The notes beneath the pieces are model-generated. The model was not told where the DNA came from, did no database searches, and was given only the letters and a program-made list of their open reading frames with translations. Shown here piece after piece: positions 1 to 9,796 of a DNA stretch of 64,000 nucleotides. Origin of the DNA: Nectonema munidae (lineage: Eukaryota; Nematomorpha; Nectonematoida; Nectonematidae). The stretch lies in the NCBI GenBank assembly GCA_030549495.1, contig JAUIRK010000890.1, positions 124,001 to 188,000 of the forward strand, read 5' to 3'. Every line of letters starts with the position of its first letter. Positions within the stretch are counted from its first letter, which is position 1. The translations under genes and the position numbers were made by a program.

Positions 1-180
1 CATCATAGAATGAATAGCAAAATTACATACTGTAAATTATAATATGACGTAGAGACTACAAGTCGATAACAAATTTGTAGCCAAAAAGATGGAGGTCCTA
101 TCGAGTTACATAAGTTACTGTAGAATGAAATACTGCAAGTAGAAGTTATTTTTATGTTTATATATTTGACATTGATATAC

Positions 181-579
181 AGGTTTAATCCATTTTTTGA
201 CAGGTTTCACTCCTTTTTTTTGGGATAAATCAATTTTTTGACAGGTTTGATTGATTTTCATAAAAAAATGAATATCACCACTGAATTCAGCATATTTGAA
301 AATGGGTATACATGTGTAAAAAACTTTATATAATTATTTAGATAAAAAGTTCCTTTTTGAGATGAGCTGTCAAATATAAATCAATTTTTTGACAGGTTTG
401 ATTGATTTTCATAAAAAAAAATGGACATCACCAATGAATTCAGCATAGTTGAAATATATATGTAACATTAAAAATATTTATAAAAACTTATTAATATCTG
501 AGAAAAATAGGGGGGGGCACTTTACGCCCCCCCCCCCCCCAGCACTTGAGCGGATAAATTTTGCCCAGCACTAATAGGG
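181..579. repeat. ~150-bp tandem repeat, copy set 1, ending at a TTAA
   Basis: Two diverged units begin with a block reading TCAATTTTTTGACAGGTTTG, near 230 and 380 (spacing about 150 bp). Each is followed by A-rich sequence and a GAATTCAGCATA-type block. The array runs into an 8-base G run and a 14-base C run (510-540) and ends with CTAATAGGG directly before TTAA at 580-583. A second array at 1780-2365 ends the same way, so both look like right ends of one element family. The TTAA suggests a piggyBac-type non-autonomous element; that is inference, as no left end was found. Confidence 0.55.
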
Positions 580-682
580 TTAATAAAGGACTTGATTAGT
601 ATCAAAAGAAGTTATGGACAACTGATTGAGATGACCGAAAAAAACAGAAAGTTTAAATTTTTCTATTTTAAAGGCATTTGAA

Positions 683-1062
683 ATGTATGAAAATTTACAT
701 TTTGAAGAAGATGAATGTGATATAAAAACTTATTTCGATAGAAGAATAAATTCAAACGATCTAGTTCAAATAATGAAGATGGATGATAAAAGTGTGTCTC
801 CATATGTTTATGATCTCCTTCAAAATTGTCAAGCTACAACAGTAGCTGTAGAGAGATCTTTTTCCATGCTTAAAAAACTTATGTCCAAAGACACAAATTT
901 TTCTAAGGAGAACATTTTCAAGTATTTCATGTTATATTATAACAGCAATTGTTAGTTCATTTCAATAAATTTTTAGGTCAACTTTTTTTTCTAAAAGTTA
1001 ATTTTTTTACATTGATTTGTCAACTTTTCAGAATTTTTTAGGTCAATTTTTGTTGCCTCTAG
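683..1062 (+). mobile_element. hAT transposase C-terminal fragment with 3' end
   Basis: The open frame at 683-955 (90 codons) ends in a hAT dimerisation-type motif, ATTVAVERSFSMLKKL, followed by KDTNFSKENIFKYF. The same block, VERSFSKLKKLLENDR, sits in the hAT copy at 13194-14351. The noncoding tail 956-1062 carries repeated GGTCAA(T/C)TTTT blocks and ends GTTGCCTCTAG, matching the tails of the copies ending at 14351 (TCGCCCTG) and 37862 (TTGCCCTG). The 5' part of the element is missing. Only the C-terminus of a dead transposase is present. Confidence 0.7.
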
Positions 1063-1359
1063 TTATATCCTTCAAACGACAAAACCAATCTTCAACTATT
1101 GAACAGTCAACATTACTTTTTTCACCGCATAGAGCATAAGACTTTACCGAAAACCTTGATTTCCAAGAAGTCAAAAACCCTGATTTGTGTTAAAATTGTT
1201 GTTCAAATTTGAACTTACGTCTATATACACATCATTGTTTAATTTCAGTTATTATTTTTTACTACATAAATTCAAAATGTTGAAAAATCTTTTGTTTATG
1301 CTGTAATTCATTGTATTTTTCTTCTTTTCCTTAGCTCTATAACATTTTTTTGTGTCCTT

Positions 1360-1477
1360 TATAGACAGAGGATGTCCGGTTTACACAGAATTAAAATACA
1401 TTGGAAAGAATAGAAGTGTTTTGGGACTTTGAAAATAATCCGGTATATTCGGAGGCCGGTTTAGACAGAGTTTACTG
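1360..1477 (+). mobile_element. Right end of a Tigger/pogo-like element
   Basis: The stretch ends GGCCGGTTTAGACAGAGTTT then ACTG, followed by TA at 1478-1479. Its reverse complement begins CAGTAAACTCTGTCTAAACC, in the style of pogo/Tigger terminal repeats, which insert at TA. The related block GTCCGGTTTACACAGAAT lies about 70 bp upstream. No left terminus and no clear transposase coding was found between 1063 and 1360. Confidence 0.4.
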
Positions 1478-1779
1478 TATTTAAAAAACATGATGTAATC
1501 ATGCAAACTCCATTTGAAATTTAATTCACAACGTATTTTTCATTCTATAGTCTAAAAATAAAAGAAAAATTTTGAACATAAATATATGAATCAATTTTAT
1601 AGTATAATGATGAGTATCAAAATTGATATTCGTGCCTCATTGGAAATTTTGATACTGAAAAAATTTGTTTTATTATAGATTCCAAATAAAATCTAAACTT
1701 CAAAGAGAAATAAATTCATTTATGAAACTAAAAATTTGAATATAGTCCTTGGAGAATAGCATGAAAACAAATCGTTCAA

Positions 1780-2365
1780 AAATCAGTACAATATATCTGA
1801 CCTTAAACATACCACGATTTTAAAAAAAGTTCCAAATTAATCAAAAATGTTAAAAAAAACTTTTTATAACTACTTAAATGAAGAGTTAATTTTTTCAGTT
1901 GAACTGTCAAATATCAATCAATTTTTGACAAGTTTGATTGATTTTTAAAAAAAATAAACGTGACTATCGTATTCATGAAAACGGGTGTATATAAATAGAA
2001 AACTTTGTATAACCATTTAAACTAAAAGTTCCTTTTTTCAGTTGAGCTGTCATATATCAATCAATTTTTTGACAGGTTTGGTTGATTTTTAAAAAAAATA
2101 AATGTGACTATCGTGTCCAGCACACTTGAAAATAGGTACATATGTGTAAAAATTTTTGTATACCCATTTAAACTAAAAGTTTTTTTTTTTAGTTGAACTG
2201 TCAAACATCAATCAATTTTTGACAAGTTTGATTGATTTTTATAAAAAATAAATGTCACGATCAGATTCGCAATCAATCATTTAGTGGGTTCACGCGAAAA
2301 TTTTGTAAAAATTTGCAATCATTCAAGAAAAATCGAGGGGTGGCTAAAGGCCGTTACTAATAGGA
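1780..2365. repeat. ~150-bp tandem repeat, copy set 2
   Basis: Three units carry the block CTGTCAAATATCAATCAATT followed by TTTGACAAGTTTGATTGATT, at about 1905, 2050 and 2205. Between them lie A-rich stretches and AAACTAAAAGTT blocks. The array ends with TACTAATAGGA before TTAA at 2366-2369, as the first array ends. Unit divergence is moderate, so the array is not recent. I see no coding potential. Confidence 0.55.
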
Positions 2366-2369
2366 TTAA

Positions 2370-3020
2370 GCTTTTAACGTCAACAATGAATGAGGACTTA
2401 TAATAGCTCCTTCTTTCTCACTTCAAATAGATGCGCACCATCTCCAAATTATGTATAGAAAAGGGGTAAAGATATCAATTAACTATTAAAAAATTGCAAA
2501 TTTTATTGAATGAAATAAATCATTCATTAATTTTCAGTTATTTCTTCTTTCTAAAAAATGAAAAAATGTTTTATTGAGAAAAATAAATATAAAAAAAACA
2601 TCCAAATTACATAACTTTTCTGAGGTAATTTCTATCAAAAATCTAAAATAGAACTAAAGTTAGAAAACTTGGTATTAGAATTTTTCATTCTTTTTAGTGT
2701 ACAAGAATAAGTGTAAGTTAGTTAGACTCTCAAAAAAGGGTATAAAATAAAGATAGCATTGTGCAAACAAAAATTAAAATAAATTAAGATTGAATTACTT
2801 CATTTAGTATCATTCAAAAATAGCTTAAAAGTTAAATTGGTGAAAGCTACAAAAATCTACAAAAAGTAAAATAACTTTTAACATGCAATGATTTGCCTTT
2901 TATAATAACTTTTAAGGAAAAAAAGTCCATCAGAAAAAGTTATAGAGCTTCAACAAAAACTAAAAATTTTCACAGCATAACTTAAGCTTTTTGAAAGCTA
3001 ATTTGACGTATCCCCTATAG
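2370..3020. other. Gene-free AT-rich stretch
   Basis: There is no open frame of note, no recognisable repeat end and no splice-flanked exon I can support. The sequence is low-complexity A/T-rich spacer. Confidence 0.5.
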
Positions 3021-3021
3021 A

Positions 3022-3176
3022 TACTCTATGGGTGGCAGGTTGGTTAAGATGATGGACTCAGCACGGAAGCCTCTGTGTTCGATTTCTCATCGATACCAAT
3101 TTGTTCATAGTTTGACATAAGCGGTACATCAGTGCCTTGTCAATGAAAACACACTCACCGTACCTTTACCTTACCT
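3022..3176 (+). mobile_element. tRNA-derived SINE, copy 1
   Basis: A Pol III B-box-like block (GTGTTCGATTTC) near 3080 is preceded by an A-box-like GGTTGGTTAAGATGATGG. The body, CATAGTTTGACATAAGCGG and GTGCCTTGTCAATGAAAACA, and the tail, GTACCTTTACCTTACC, are shared with the copies at 22591-22733 and 54750-54895. All three are in plus orientation. Target duplications are unclear here. Confidence 0.6.
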
Positions 3177-3245
3177 TTTACTCAAAATTGAAAAATTTGC
3201 TACATAATTAACATAAGAGAGAAAGGAGACAAAATAAACTAATAA

Positions 3246-4679
3246 AAAAAGTTTCACTATTTTAATATTCATGCAAGCTACATTATTAGTCAAAAGATCG
3301 CCAAAAAATCAAAGTATTATTCTGATGGTGAATTCGTGAAAGAATGTTTACAAGCTGTTGCAGAAATTATATTTCCAGCTGTAAGAAAAGAGGTAGACAG
3401 TATTAGTCTGTCTCGTAGAACAATAAGGAAGAGGATTGACAAGCTTGCAGCCGATATAGAAACTGTCTTGAAAGAACTTGCTTCAAAGTTTGAATATGTT
3501 TCTTTAGCGATCGATGAGAGCACTGATGTATCTAGCACGGCCCAACTTGCAGTATTTATACGTGGAATAGATGAAGATTTCAATATTACGGAAGAACTAC
3601 TAGGCCTCCAAGCGATGAAGGGTACAACAACAGGAAAAGATATTCTCACAGAATCAGATGGTGCGCCGGCAATGGTAGGAAGTAAATCTGGATTAGTTGC
3701 AAATATCAGAGCAGAACTGGTCTCTCTGAATATAGATATATAAAAGACTTCTGTGTTTTTCATTGTATAATTCACCAAGAGAACATATGTGCCAAATCCA
3801 TTAAATTTGAACACGCCATGCCTACACTTATCAAATCTCGGGCACTAAACCACCGCCAATTTAAAGAATTTCTTGAAGCCGAATATGGAGATTTAGTGTA
3901 TTACACAGAAGTGCGCTGGTTGAGTAAAGGCAAAATGTTGAAAAGATTTTATAATTTGAGGCACGAAATTTTAATATTTATGGAACTTAAAGGCAAGAGA
4001 ATACTCCAGAATTGAAGGATGATAATTGGGTCATGGATCTCGCTTTTCTTGTCGATTTCACAAACCATTTTAATGATTTAAATTTTAAATTGCAAGGAAA
4101 GGATCAATTCGTGCATCAATTAATTTTCCACATTCGAACATTTCAAACAAAAATTAAATTATGGGAAAAACAACTTAGAAGTGGTAATACTTTTCATTTT
4201 CCCACATTGACGAATCATTTTCCAGCAAACTACATTCCCTATGCTGACGAGCTTGAATCAATCAACAAAGAACTTGAATCTAGATTTGTAGACTTCAAAT
4301 CACAAGAAGCCTGCGTATTTTTTCTTCACCATTTGATATAGATGTCAAGGATGCTCCTGACGAATTGCAAATGGAATTAATTGAACTTCAGGGAAGTGAA
4401 GGTTTCAAAAGAAAGATGAGAGATTTTTCATTATTAGAGTTTTATAAAAGCTTTTCTCAAGAGGTTTTTCCTAATATAAAAGATTTTGCAAGAAAGAAAA
4501 TGCGTCTATTTGGTAGCACTTATATAAGTGAGCAGCTTTTTACAAAAATGAAATATGCGAAATCAAAAACAAGATCAAGGCTTACGGATGAGCATCTTGA
4601 AAATAAGTTGAGAGTGGCTGCCTCAAACATTTCTCCTAGAATTGAAAAACTGGTAAAGAAGTATCAAACTCAAATATGA
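3246..4679 (+). mobile_element. Degraded hAT transposase of the GTF2IRD2/ZBED5-like type
   Basis: Reading begins near 3246 (no start codon seen) with ASYIISQKIAKKSKYYSDGE and continues FVKECLQAVAEIIFP, then LAIDESTDVSSTAQLAVFIR, the first acidic block of this RNase-H-like transposase family. Later frames give SDGAPAMVGSKSGLVA, YYTEVRWLSKGKMLKRFYNL, and the C-terminal half QTKIKLWEKQLRSGN and ISEQLFTKMKYAKSKTRSRL. Pieces fall in four frames (3336-3743, 3818-4015, 4012-4341, 4365-4679), so at least three frame breaks or stops divide it, and the N-terminal zinc fingers are missing. It is a pseudogene of a DNA transposon, not a host gene. A related smaller remnant lies at 34855-35210. Confidence 0.85.
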
Positions 4680-4689
4680 CATTGAAATA

Positions 4690-5430
4690 TATATATAAAT
4701 ATAATATTAAAGGTCAAAAAAGTTCAAAGAAGGCTATAGAACCCCAAATGAACGATTACCGCAAAATTGTTGGCTTTTTTATAAAATTTATTACTGTTCC
4801 TTCTTTCAAAATAAATCAATACTGCTGCTCCCTTTGGCATGTATAATTGAAAAAGAAATTTAGAATGAAATACACAATTTCTCAAAATGAGAGTAAACAT
4901 AGTTGTGTCGTTTACAAACACTAGATTATTATTATTCAAAACAAATTCGTGTAGTGTTTCCTAACCACCCGTGAGGTAACTACACCCGGCTCGTTTTTTT
5001 TAACGTGGTCTCCCCATCATATATAGGCCTAGTCCACTTTTATATCTACCTAACCCTATTTTTATCAGTGAAAATATATAAAAAGTTATTTGTCGATCAT
5101 CTTCGATGTATTTGTCTGTAGATGAATTAGAGTGTTGATTTACATCCCCCCCCCCTCAGCTGCAACTTCTTTTCTTCTTCAGCGCATTTATTATTTATCT
5201 TATTTTTTGATAAAGACTACCACCTCTAACAAAGTTTTTTTTCACCATCTTCCCTTAAGCCCCCTTTTTTCATTCTCTTGCAATATCTTAATGAATGTAT
5301 TGAATATTTGATTATTATTATTATTATTATTATTGTTATTAATGATGCGAATATATGGAATGGAGTAGATGCTAAAAATGAGTTTAAAACGCCCTAACAA
5401 AAAAGTATAAAAATTGAAAGTATGTAAGTG
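4690..5430. other. 3' flank of the C2 membrane gene, with microsatellite
   Basis: There is no gene here. A short (ATT)n microsatellite lies at about 5308-5340 and a C run at about 5146-5156. On the minus strand AATAAA (5187-5192) lies about 245 bp beyond the stop of the gene at 5436-7313 and could be its polyadenylation signal. Confidence 0.45.
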
Positions 5431-5435
5431 TTTGC

Positions 5436-7313
5436 TCATGGGTTGAAAAGGGCACTTTTAATGTAGGAAAGCTTTTTCACAGATTGTATGCCAAATTCGC
5501 TAAGAAAGGAGAGATTTACACTAAGCAGAATATTGCCTGTTTCCTTAAAACTTTTTTTGATATTAAATGAATTGCTTATTGAACCCATTTCTATAGTTGT
5601 TCCTTCTATGGTCCCGGTGACTTCTAAAGAATATTCTCCTTCTGATTTCTTAATAATCTCCTCGCTTTCTTTACTGTCTTCAAGTATTTCTTTTTTTATC
5701 AATGGCTCTCTTACTTTGTAACAATTTTCACTTTTATCAAACTCTAACTCGAACTTTTTCTTCTCGCCTTTATCTCCTGGAATTTTGATGCAGTAGAACA
5801 AGTTGTTCTTCATTGACATTAATTTCTTTTCTAACCTTGTTTTTGTTTGCAAGATTATCAAACGTTCCATATCAATTTGAAACTGTTTCGTTTTAGCATC
5901 GAAAGCAAATTGAAGCGACATGATAGCGACTTCTTTATGATAAGTCTCTTTCAGTTCCATTAACTCCTCAAATTCAAGAATCCTTTCTTCCTCAAGTTTT
6001 TCTATCAATTCATCACTGAAATAAATGTGATGCTTTGAAATGACATCATCAAATTTCAATAGGTCAAAGTCAAATAATTTGGTGCAAAGGACGGAGCCGC
6101 GTACTTTGTCTTTTCTCATTTCAAATGTGTTGTTATCTTTTTCATATGTGTACGTATTTTCTTGGTAATCGCTTCTATATTTTTTGAAGTTTTTGTTTTT
6201 CTCTATCAGGTAAAGCTTTTCACTTGGAAGATTCACTTCGTAGTAAGGATCCGCAGAGCCAAAGTAATCCATCTTGGGAATGTCCGTAATCTTTTCAATA
6301 CTAAATTCTATATAATCATTCTTATCTCTAAGCGTGTAGAACATCATAGGTATACTTTGATGTGCCATTTTTTCCTTTATCTCGTTTATTTTAGTAGTTA
6401 TAGCGTGCATAATCTCGTGATAGTGCCACCAAACATACCCGACTACGGCCAAAATTAAAACGATGACCAAAACTATCAGAATAGCCATAATGTTTGTTGT
6501 GACGAAAGCTGAAATGAGTGTGCAAATTTTTATTATTAATACGACTAAATTAATCAAATCTCTCAAATAAAAAGCACATGCGATGTAAATAATGCAAAAT
6601 ATGATGACGTTGCTGATCGATTCAAGCACGTAGTTGTTTTTTCCGAAGAATCTGCCAATGAATTTAAGGAATGCGTATACAGCAATCATGATTATTATAA
6701 ATAACGGAACATACATTTTTTTTATTTTGCCATGCTTGAAGTATAAAGCAAATCCTTTAAATAGGAAAAGCGGATTGTGTGAAGTAACATTCTTGGAATC
6801 GATTGATGACGATCCTTCCTCGTAATTGACGCGTAATTGAATATTATCGCGTGAATTGTTCTTTTTTCTAATATTTTCGCTAACTTCTCTATTTTGATTA
6901 AATTGCTTTTCAAAACCTTTTTCTACTCCATGATCTTTCACAGATGTGATCAACTCATCCATATCATTAGAATTCAAATAAACAATTCCTTTATCTTGCC
7001 CAAAATTAAACTCGTAATTTGTTTTTGAAAGTCCCTCTGTAAAATTATTGTCATCTTCTTCATAGCACGGATTATTAAAAATCTTCAAAGTTGTTTCAGA
7101 GAAAATATCGAATCCTTCTTTCTCACCATATAAATGTATATAATCTATCAAGTGATCAGTTACATCAATATTTGATGCATGATCATTGAATACTACCCTG
7201 TTTCTTAAAGCCCTTTTCGTGTGAAAGGCATATAATAATATGCAAAGTATATATAAGGAAAATATCCTCTTAATAATAGACATTGTGTACGTTTCGAAGC
7301 AATATATGCACAA
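5436..7313 (-). CDS. Four-pass membrane protein with two C-terminal C2-like domains
   Basis: This is an uninterrupted 625-codon single exon. Met11 is a plausible start because MSIIKRIFSLYILCILLYAF is a signal peptide or anchor; Met1 adds ten residues. In order: a polar, probably lumenal region (~31-195, with N-glycosylation sequons such as NNS and NVT); four hydrophobic segments (~201-223, 229-250, 254-272, 275-297); then a C2 domain (~333-430). That domain has KMDYFGSADPYYEV and LFDFDLLKFDD, placing aspartates at 349, 355, 415, 417 and 423, the five-Asp calcium set with the spacing seen in synaptotagmin C2A. A second C2-like unit (~462-605) begins SLQFAFDAKTKQFQIDMERL and lacks that set. This suggests a calcium- and lipid-binding membrane protein. 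Synaptotagmins have one membrane span, and MCTPs have their spans at the C-terminus. I know no family with this order, so function is unassigned. Confidence 0.8.
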   Translation of the reverse strand: MCIYCFETYTMSIIKRIFSLYILCILLYAFHTKRALRNRVVFNDHASNIDVTDHLIDYIHLYGEKEGFDIFSETTLKIFNNPCYEEDDNNFTEGLSKTNYEFNFGQDKGIVYLNSNDMDELITSVKDHGVEKGFEKQFNQNREVSENIRKKNNSRDNIQLRVNYEEGSSSIDSKNVTSHNPLFLFKGFALYFKHGKIKKMYVPLFIIIMIAVYAFLKFIGRFFGKNNYVLESISNVIIFCIIYIACAFYLRDLINLVVLIIKICTLISAFVTTNIMAILIVLVIVLILAVVGYVWWHYHEIMHAITTKINEIKEKMAHQSIPMMFYTLRDKNDYIEFSIEKITDIPKMDYFGSADPYYEVNLPSEKLYLIEKNKNFKKYRSDYQENTYTYEKDNNTFEMRKDKVRGSVLCTKLFDFDLLKFDDVISKHHIYFSDELIEKLEEERILEFEELMELKETYHKEVAIMSLQFAFDAKTKQFQIDMERLIILQTKTRLEKKLMSMKNNLFYCIKIPGDKGEKKKFELEFDKSENCYKVREPLIKKEILEDSKESEEIIKKSEGEYSLEVTGTIEGTTIEMGSISNSFNIKKSFKETGNILLSVNLSFLSEFGIQSVKKLSYIKSALFNP

Positions 7314-7386
7314 AGTGAAATAAATGCTTTAATTTTATATTGTTACCATAATTTGTTTGATTAAAATAACACCCACTCTCGCTGGA

Positions 7387-7640
7387 GCATTTTCATTGGT
7401 TGAATCTATATTGTTATTGGCATAAAATTGACCAATCAGAGGAGAGACCACCTTGCAGTAAAAAAAATACACAGAAAAGATACAACTATGCTAAAAATGA
7501 ATAACTCATCATCACACCATAATATAATTCTGCATTGACATAAAATTGACCAATCAGATGAGAGATGATCACACAGCCTCAAAATACACAGAAAAGATAC
7601 GACTATGCCAAAAACTAATAACTCATCATCACACCACATA
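7387..7640 (-). promoter_or_regulatory. Putative promoter with duplicated CCAAT boxes
   Basis: This lies immediately upstream of the minus-strand gene at 5436-7313. Two imperfect copies of a ~117-118 bp unit start at 7421 and 7539; each begins CATAAAATTGACCAATCAGA, holding a canonical CCAAT box. Each also contains AATACACAGAAAAGATAC and ATAACTCATCATCACACCA. A third CCAAT-type site (CATTGGTTGAA) lies at about 7394-7404, some 85 bp from the first ATG. CCAAT sites in this context are usually NF-Y targets; promoter function is inferred from position. The unit could instead be a transposon fragment. Confidence 0.45.
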
Positions 7641-7689
7641 ACATTACAAATCTTTTTATCATTACAAATATTTATAGCGTAATGTTTTG

Positions 7690-7790
7690 TGTTATATGGC
7701 AACAAGTGCTGCTAGCGAGCGCAACTTCAGTCTTGCTGGCTATCTTATTTCCGCAAGATCACCTTCTAAATGGGAAACGTCAATGATATG
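7690..7790 (+). mobile_element. hAT dimerisation-domain remnant
   Basis: A short plus-strand reading gives ATSAASERNFSLAGYLISAR followed by SPSKWETSM, the classic hAT C-terminal signature (SER-FS-AG-I). It begins inside the CCAAT-box region flank, and nothing else of the element is recognisable. The transposon is dead and truncated. Confidence 0.6.
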
Positions 7791-8039
7791 TTATTTTAAA
7801 ATAAAATATTGTTTTTTTAAATCTAACATCATAAAAATTCAACGTATAAAAATTAGTAGCATTTAAATTATATTCTTTAGCAAAATGATTTGGGCGATTG
7901 AACGTTTAAATTTAAAATAACCGATTTGGTACGGGTGCAATATGATAAAATACGGTGTGGGCAAATTATTACAACGCGCGCAGAGCTCTAGATTCATATG
8001 TATTTTTTGTCGGGCGTGTATTAATACAAATAAATAGGG

Positions 8040-8560
8040 AAATTTGTCAAGAATCTCAAAAAATGTATATGTATGATTGCGCTAACAATAAACCTAATCC
8101 TAAAACCGAATTTTGTGTTCCATTAAAAATTTTTACTCATGTAATAACTGAATTCTTTAGTTGTAAATATTTACAATGTGTAATATGTGTAATTTCCATT
8201 TTTAGTATACCCGTTGTTAAGTTCTCATTACTTTATTTTGACTTTATGACTGTTCCATTTATGTGCATAATTTTAATATACCTGCCATATAGCGCTCATT
8301 TCTGACTTTTTGTGCTGTAGTTATTCCACTGTTAAATTTTAGTTTTTATTTTTTTTCAAATACTATTTTTTAATTGTATTATTAATTTAAATGACAAATA
8401 TAATTAATAAATCTTCTTCTTCTTCTTCTTAACGCTAATCCTAACGACGAAAATAGTTCTCCAAAATTTTACACATTAAAAGCGCATTTAGAAATTCGTT
8501 CGGCATTTGTCAAATTCAGGAACAAATTTGAATAGACAAAATCAGCGCCAGAGTGAAAAT
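8040..8560 (+). repeat. Dispersed repeat, copy 1 (split by an insertion)
   Basis: The left part (8048-8103) reads GTCAAGAATCTCAAAAAATG and GTATGATTGCGCTAA. The right part (8435-8560) includes CTAACGACGAAAATAG and TTTTACACATTAA. Both match the contiguous copy at 19500-19720. The family is unknown; no terminal repeats or coding were recognised. Confidence 0.55.
8104..8434 (+). mobile_element. Short retroposon insertion (LINE 3'-end-like) with (TCT)n tail
   Basis: A 331-bp insertion splits the repeat at 8040-8560. Identical 10-bp sequences CTAATCCTAA flank it (8094-8103 and 8435-8444), as expected for a target-site duplication. It ends TAATTAATAAA followed by a (TCT/CTT) microsatellite, like the tail of a LINE 3' untranslated region. 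No reverse-transcriptase coding is present, so it is a 5'-truncated LINE or a SINE-like derivative. Confidence 0.55.
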
Positions 8561-8569
8561 TCATTTCTA

Positions 8570-9270
8570 AACAGATACTTTTAAGATAATGCAAAAAACA
8601 GTGTACTATTTTTTAACTTTCAAGTAAGCTAACTTTTGAATTATGTCAATTGTACTCCATTAAAAATGTCGAAATATCAATTTTTTGACTACTTTTTATA
8701 TAATAGTATGTATTGAATATGAATCTTTACATATATTAAAATAGCCATGCAAATTACAATGAAAGTAAGAACAGACAGCGTGTTTAAATTTGTATTATCA
8801 GTAGTTTGGGAGATATACAAATGAAACTGGTTTTATACGTGCCCAAACCACTTTAGTACTTAAATTCAAGAAGTTGCACATACTAAAGTATTTTTTCATA
8901 ATTAAAAAATTTTACTCCCGCACAATAGTATTCGGAAATATTTCAAATAGTGATTTTATTAAAAAATTGAATAAAAATCTTTTCCAATTAGTATCATGGT
9001 TTGCAAAGTCGGAAATTTTAAAGGGAAAGGGGTAGGAAACAGCTAAAACTCCACCTTCAGTGAATAAAGACTTAGCAAGTTTCAAGCTAAGACTTGCATG
9101 TTGCATTACATCAAGTAGAACAAATAGATAGAAAGCCAATATTGAATGTTCATGAAGCTATAAAGCTTATATTAGGAGCTTTGCAAAACTCCTAATAATC
9201 AGAAATTGAACACGAGCGTTGTTGTGTTCATACACACCAACATGCAGTAGTAGTTGCAGGGGCAACCTAA
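8570..9270. other. Mostly gene-free; weak methyltransferase-like frame
   Basis: A minus-strand frame, open at about 8912-9157, contains LDVMQHASLSLKLAKSLF and GGVLAVSYPFPFK. That is faintly like the LD...QPL.LL...RG..ilalvLPF stretch of METTL9/DREV proteins. It has no proper start codon (TTG at 9139) and I found no clear splice sites. It may be a decayed exon or chance. The rest of the stretch shows nothing I can name. Confidence 0.2.
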
Positions 9271-9273
9271 CCC

Positions 9274-9795
9274 GGTATGCGGACATTACGGGCAAAAAGA
9301 CATTAGGGGCATTTTTCTCATCATAACGCTTTGCAGCAAAATAAACACATCATTCATCAAGCAAGTCAGCGTGTGATATAAAGATACAAGATAAGAATAT
9401 TTAAAACTAAGTATTTATTCCACATAAACAAGATATTATATAAAATAATTATTGTTCAACTAAATGAGAAATTGAATACAAAATATTATTATTATTTATT
9501 TGATTAAAATTTATATCTTCAATCGTGCTGCCGCTAAGATAGCCAGTTTTTTTGATTTTGAGATATAACCTGAAACTTTTTTAAGAAAATTAAGTACATT
9601 CCTTTCGTTATTATATTCTTCGTAAATTATCTTAAACTTTTTTGCTTCTTCTTCAATTTTACTTTCCGTATATCCTATCTTGTGTTTTTATATCACATGC
9701 TGACTTTCTTGATGAATGATGTGTTTATTTTGCTGCAAAGCGTTATGATGAGCAAAATGCCCCTAACGTCTTTTTGCCCCTAATGTCCGCATACC
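9274..9795. mobile_element. MITE with ~115-bp terminal inverted repeats
   Basis: The left arm starts GGTATGCGGACATTACGGGC and runs to about 9388; the right arm (about 9680-9795) is its reverse complement, ending TAATGTCCGCATACC. The arms share TAACGCTTTGCAGCAAAATA among other blocks and differ at scattered positions. CCC flanks both sides, compatible with a 3-bp target duplication. The centre (about 9390-9680) has a minus-strand frame of about 58 codons. The transposon superfamily was not recognised. Confidence 0.75.
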
Positions 9796-9796
9796 C

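Noticed and set aside
181-2365. CRISPR-like array
   Set aside because: Units are ~150 bp, diverged and without spacer structure, in an intron-bearing animal genome.
5436-7313. Microsporidian or other parasite contamination as the source of the intronless C2 gene
   Set aside because: The flanking sequence is continuous with animal transposons on both sides; foreign origin remains possible but nothing in the sequence shows it.
8912-9139. METTL9-like protein fragment on the minus strand
   Set aside because: Only a loose spacing match to one stretch of the family, with no methionine start, no SAM-binding motif and no clear splice sites; kept only as a low-confidence note.
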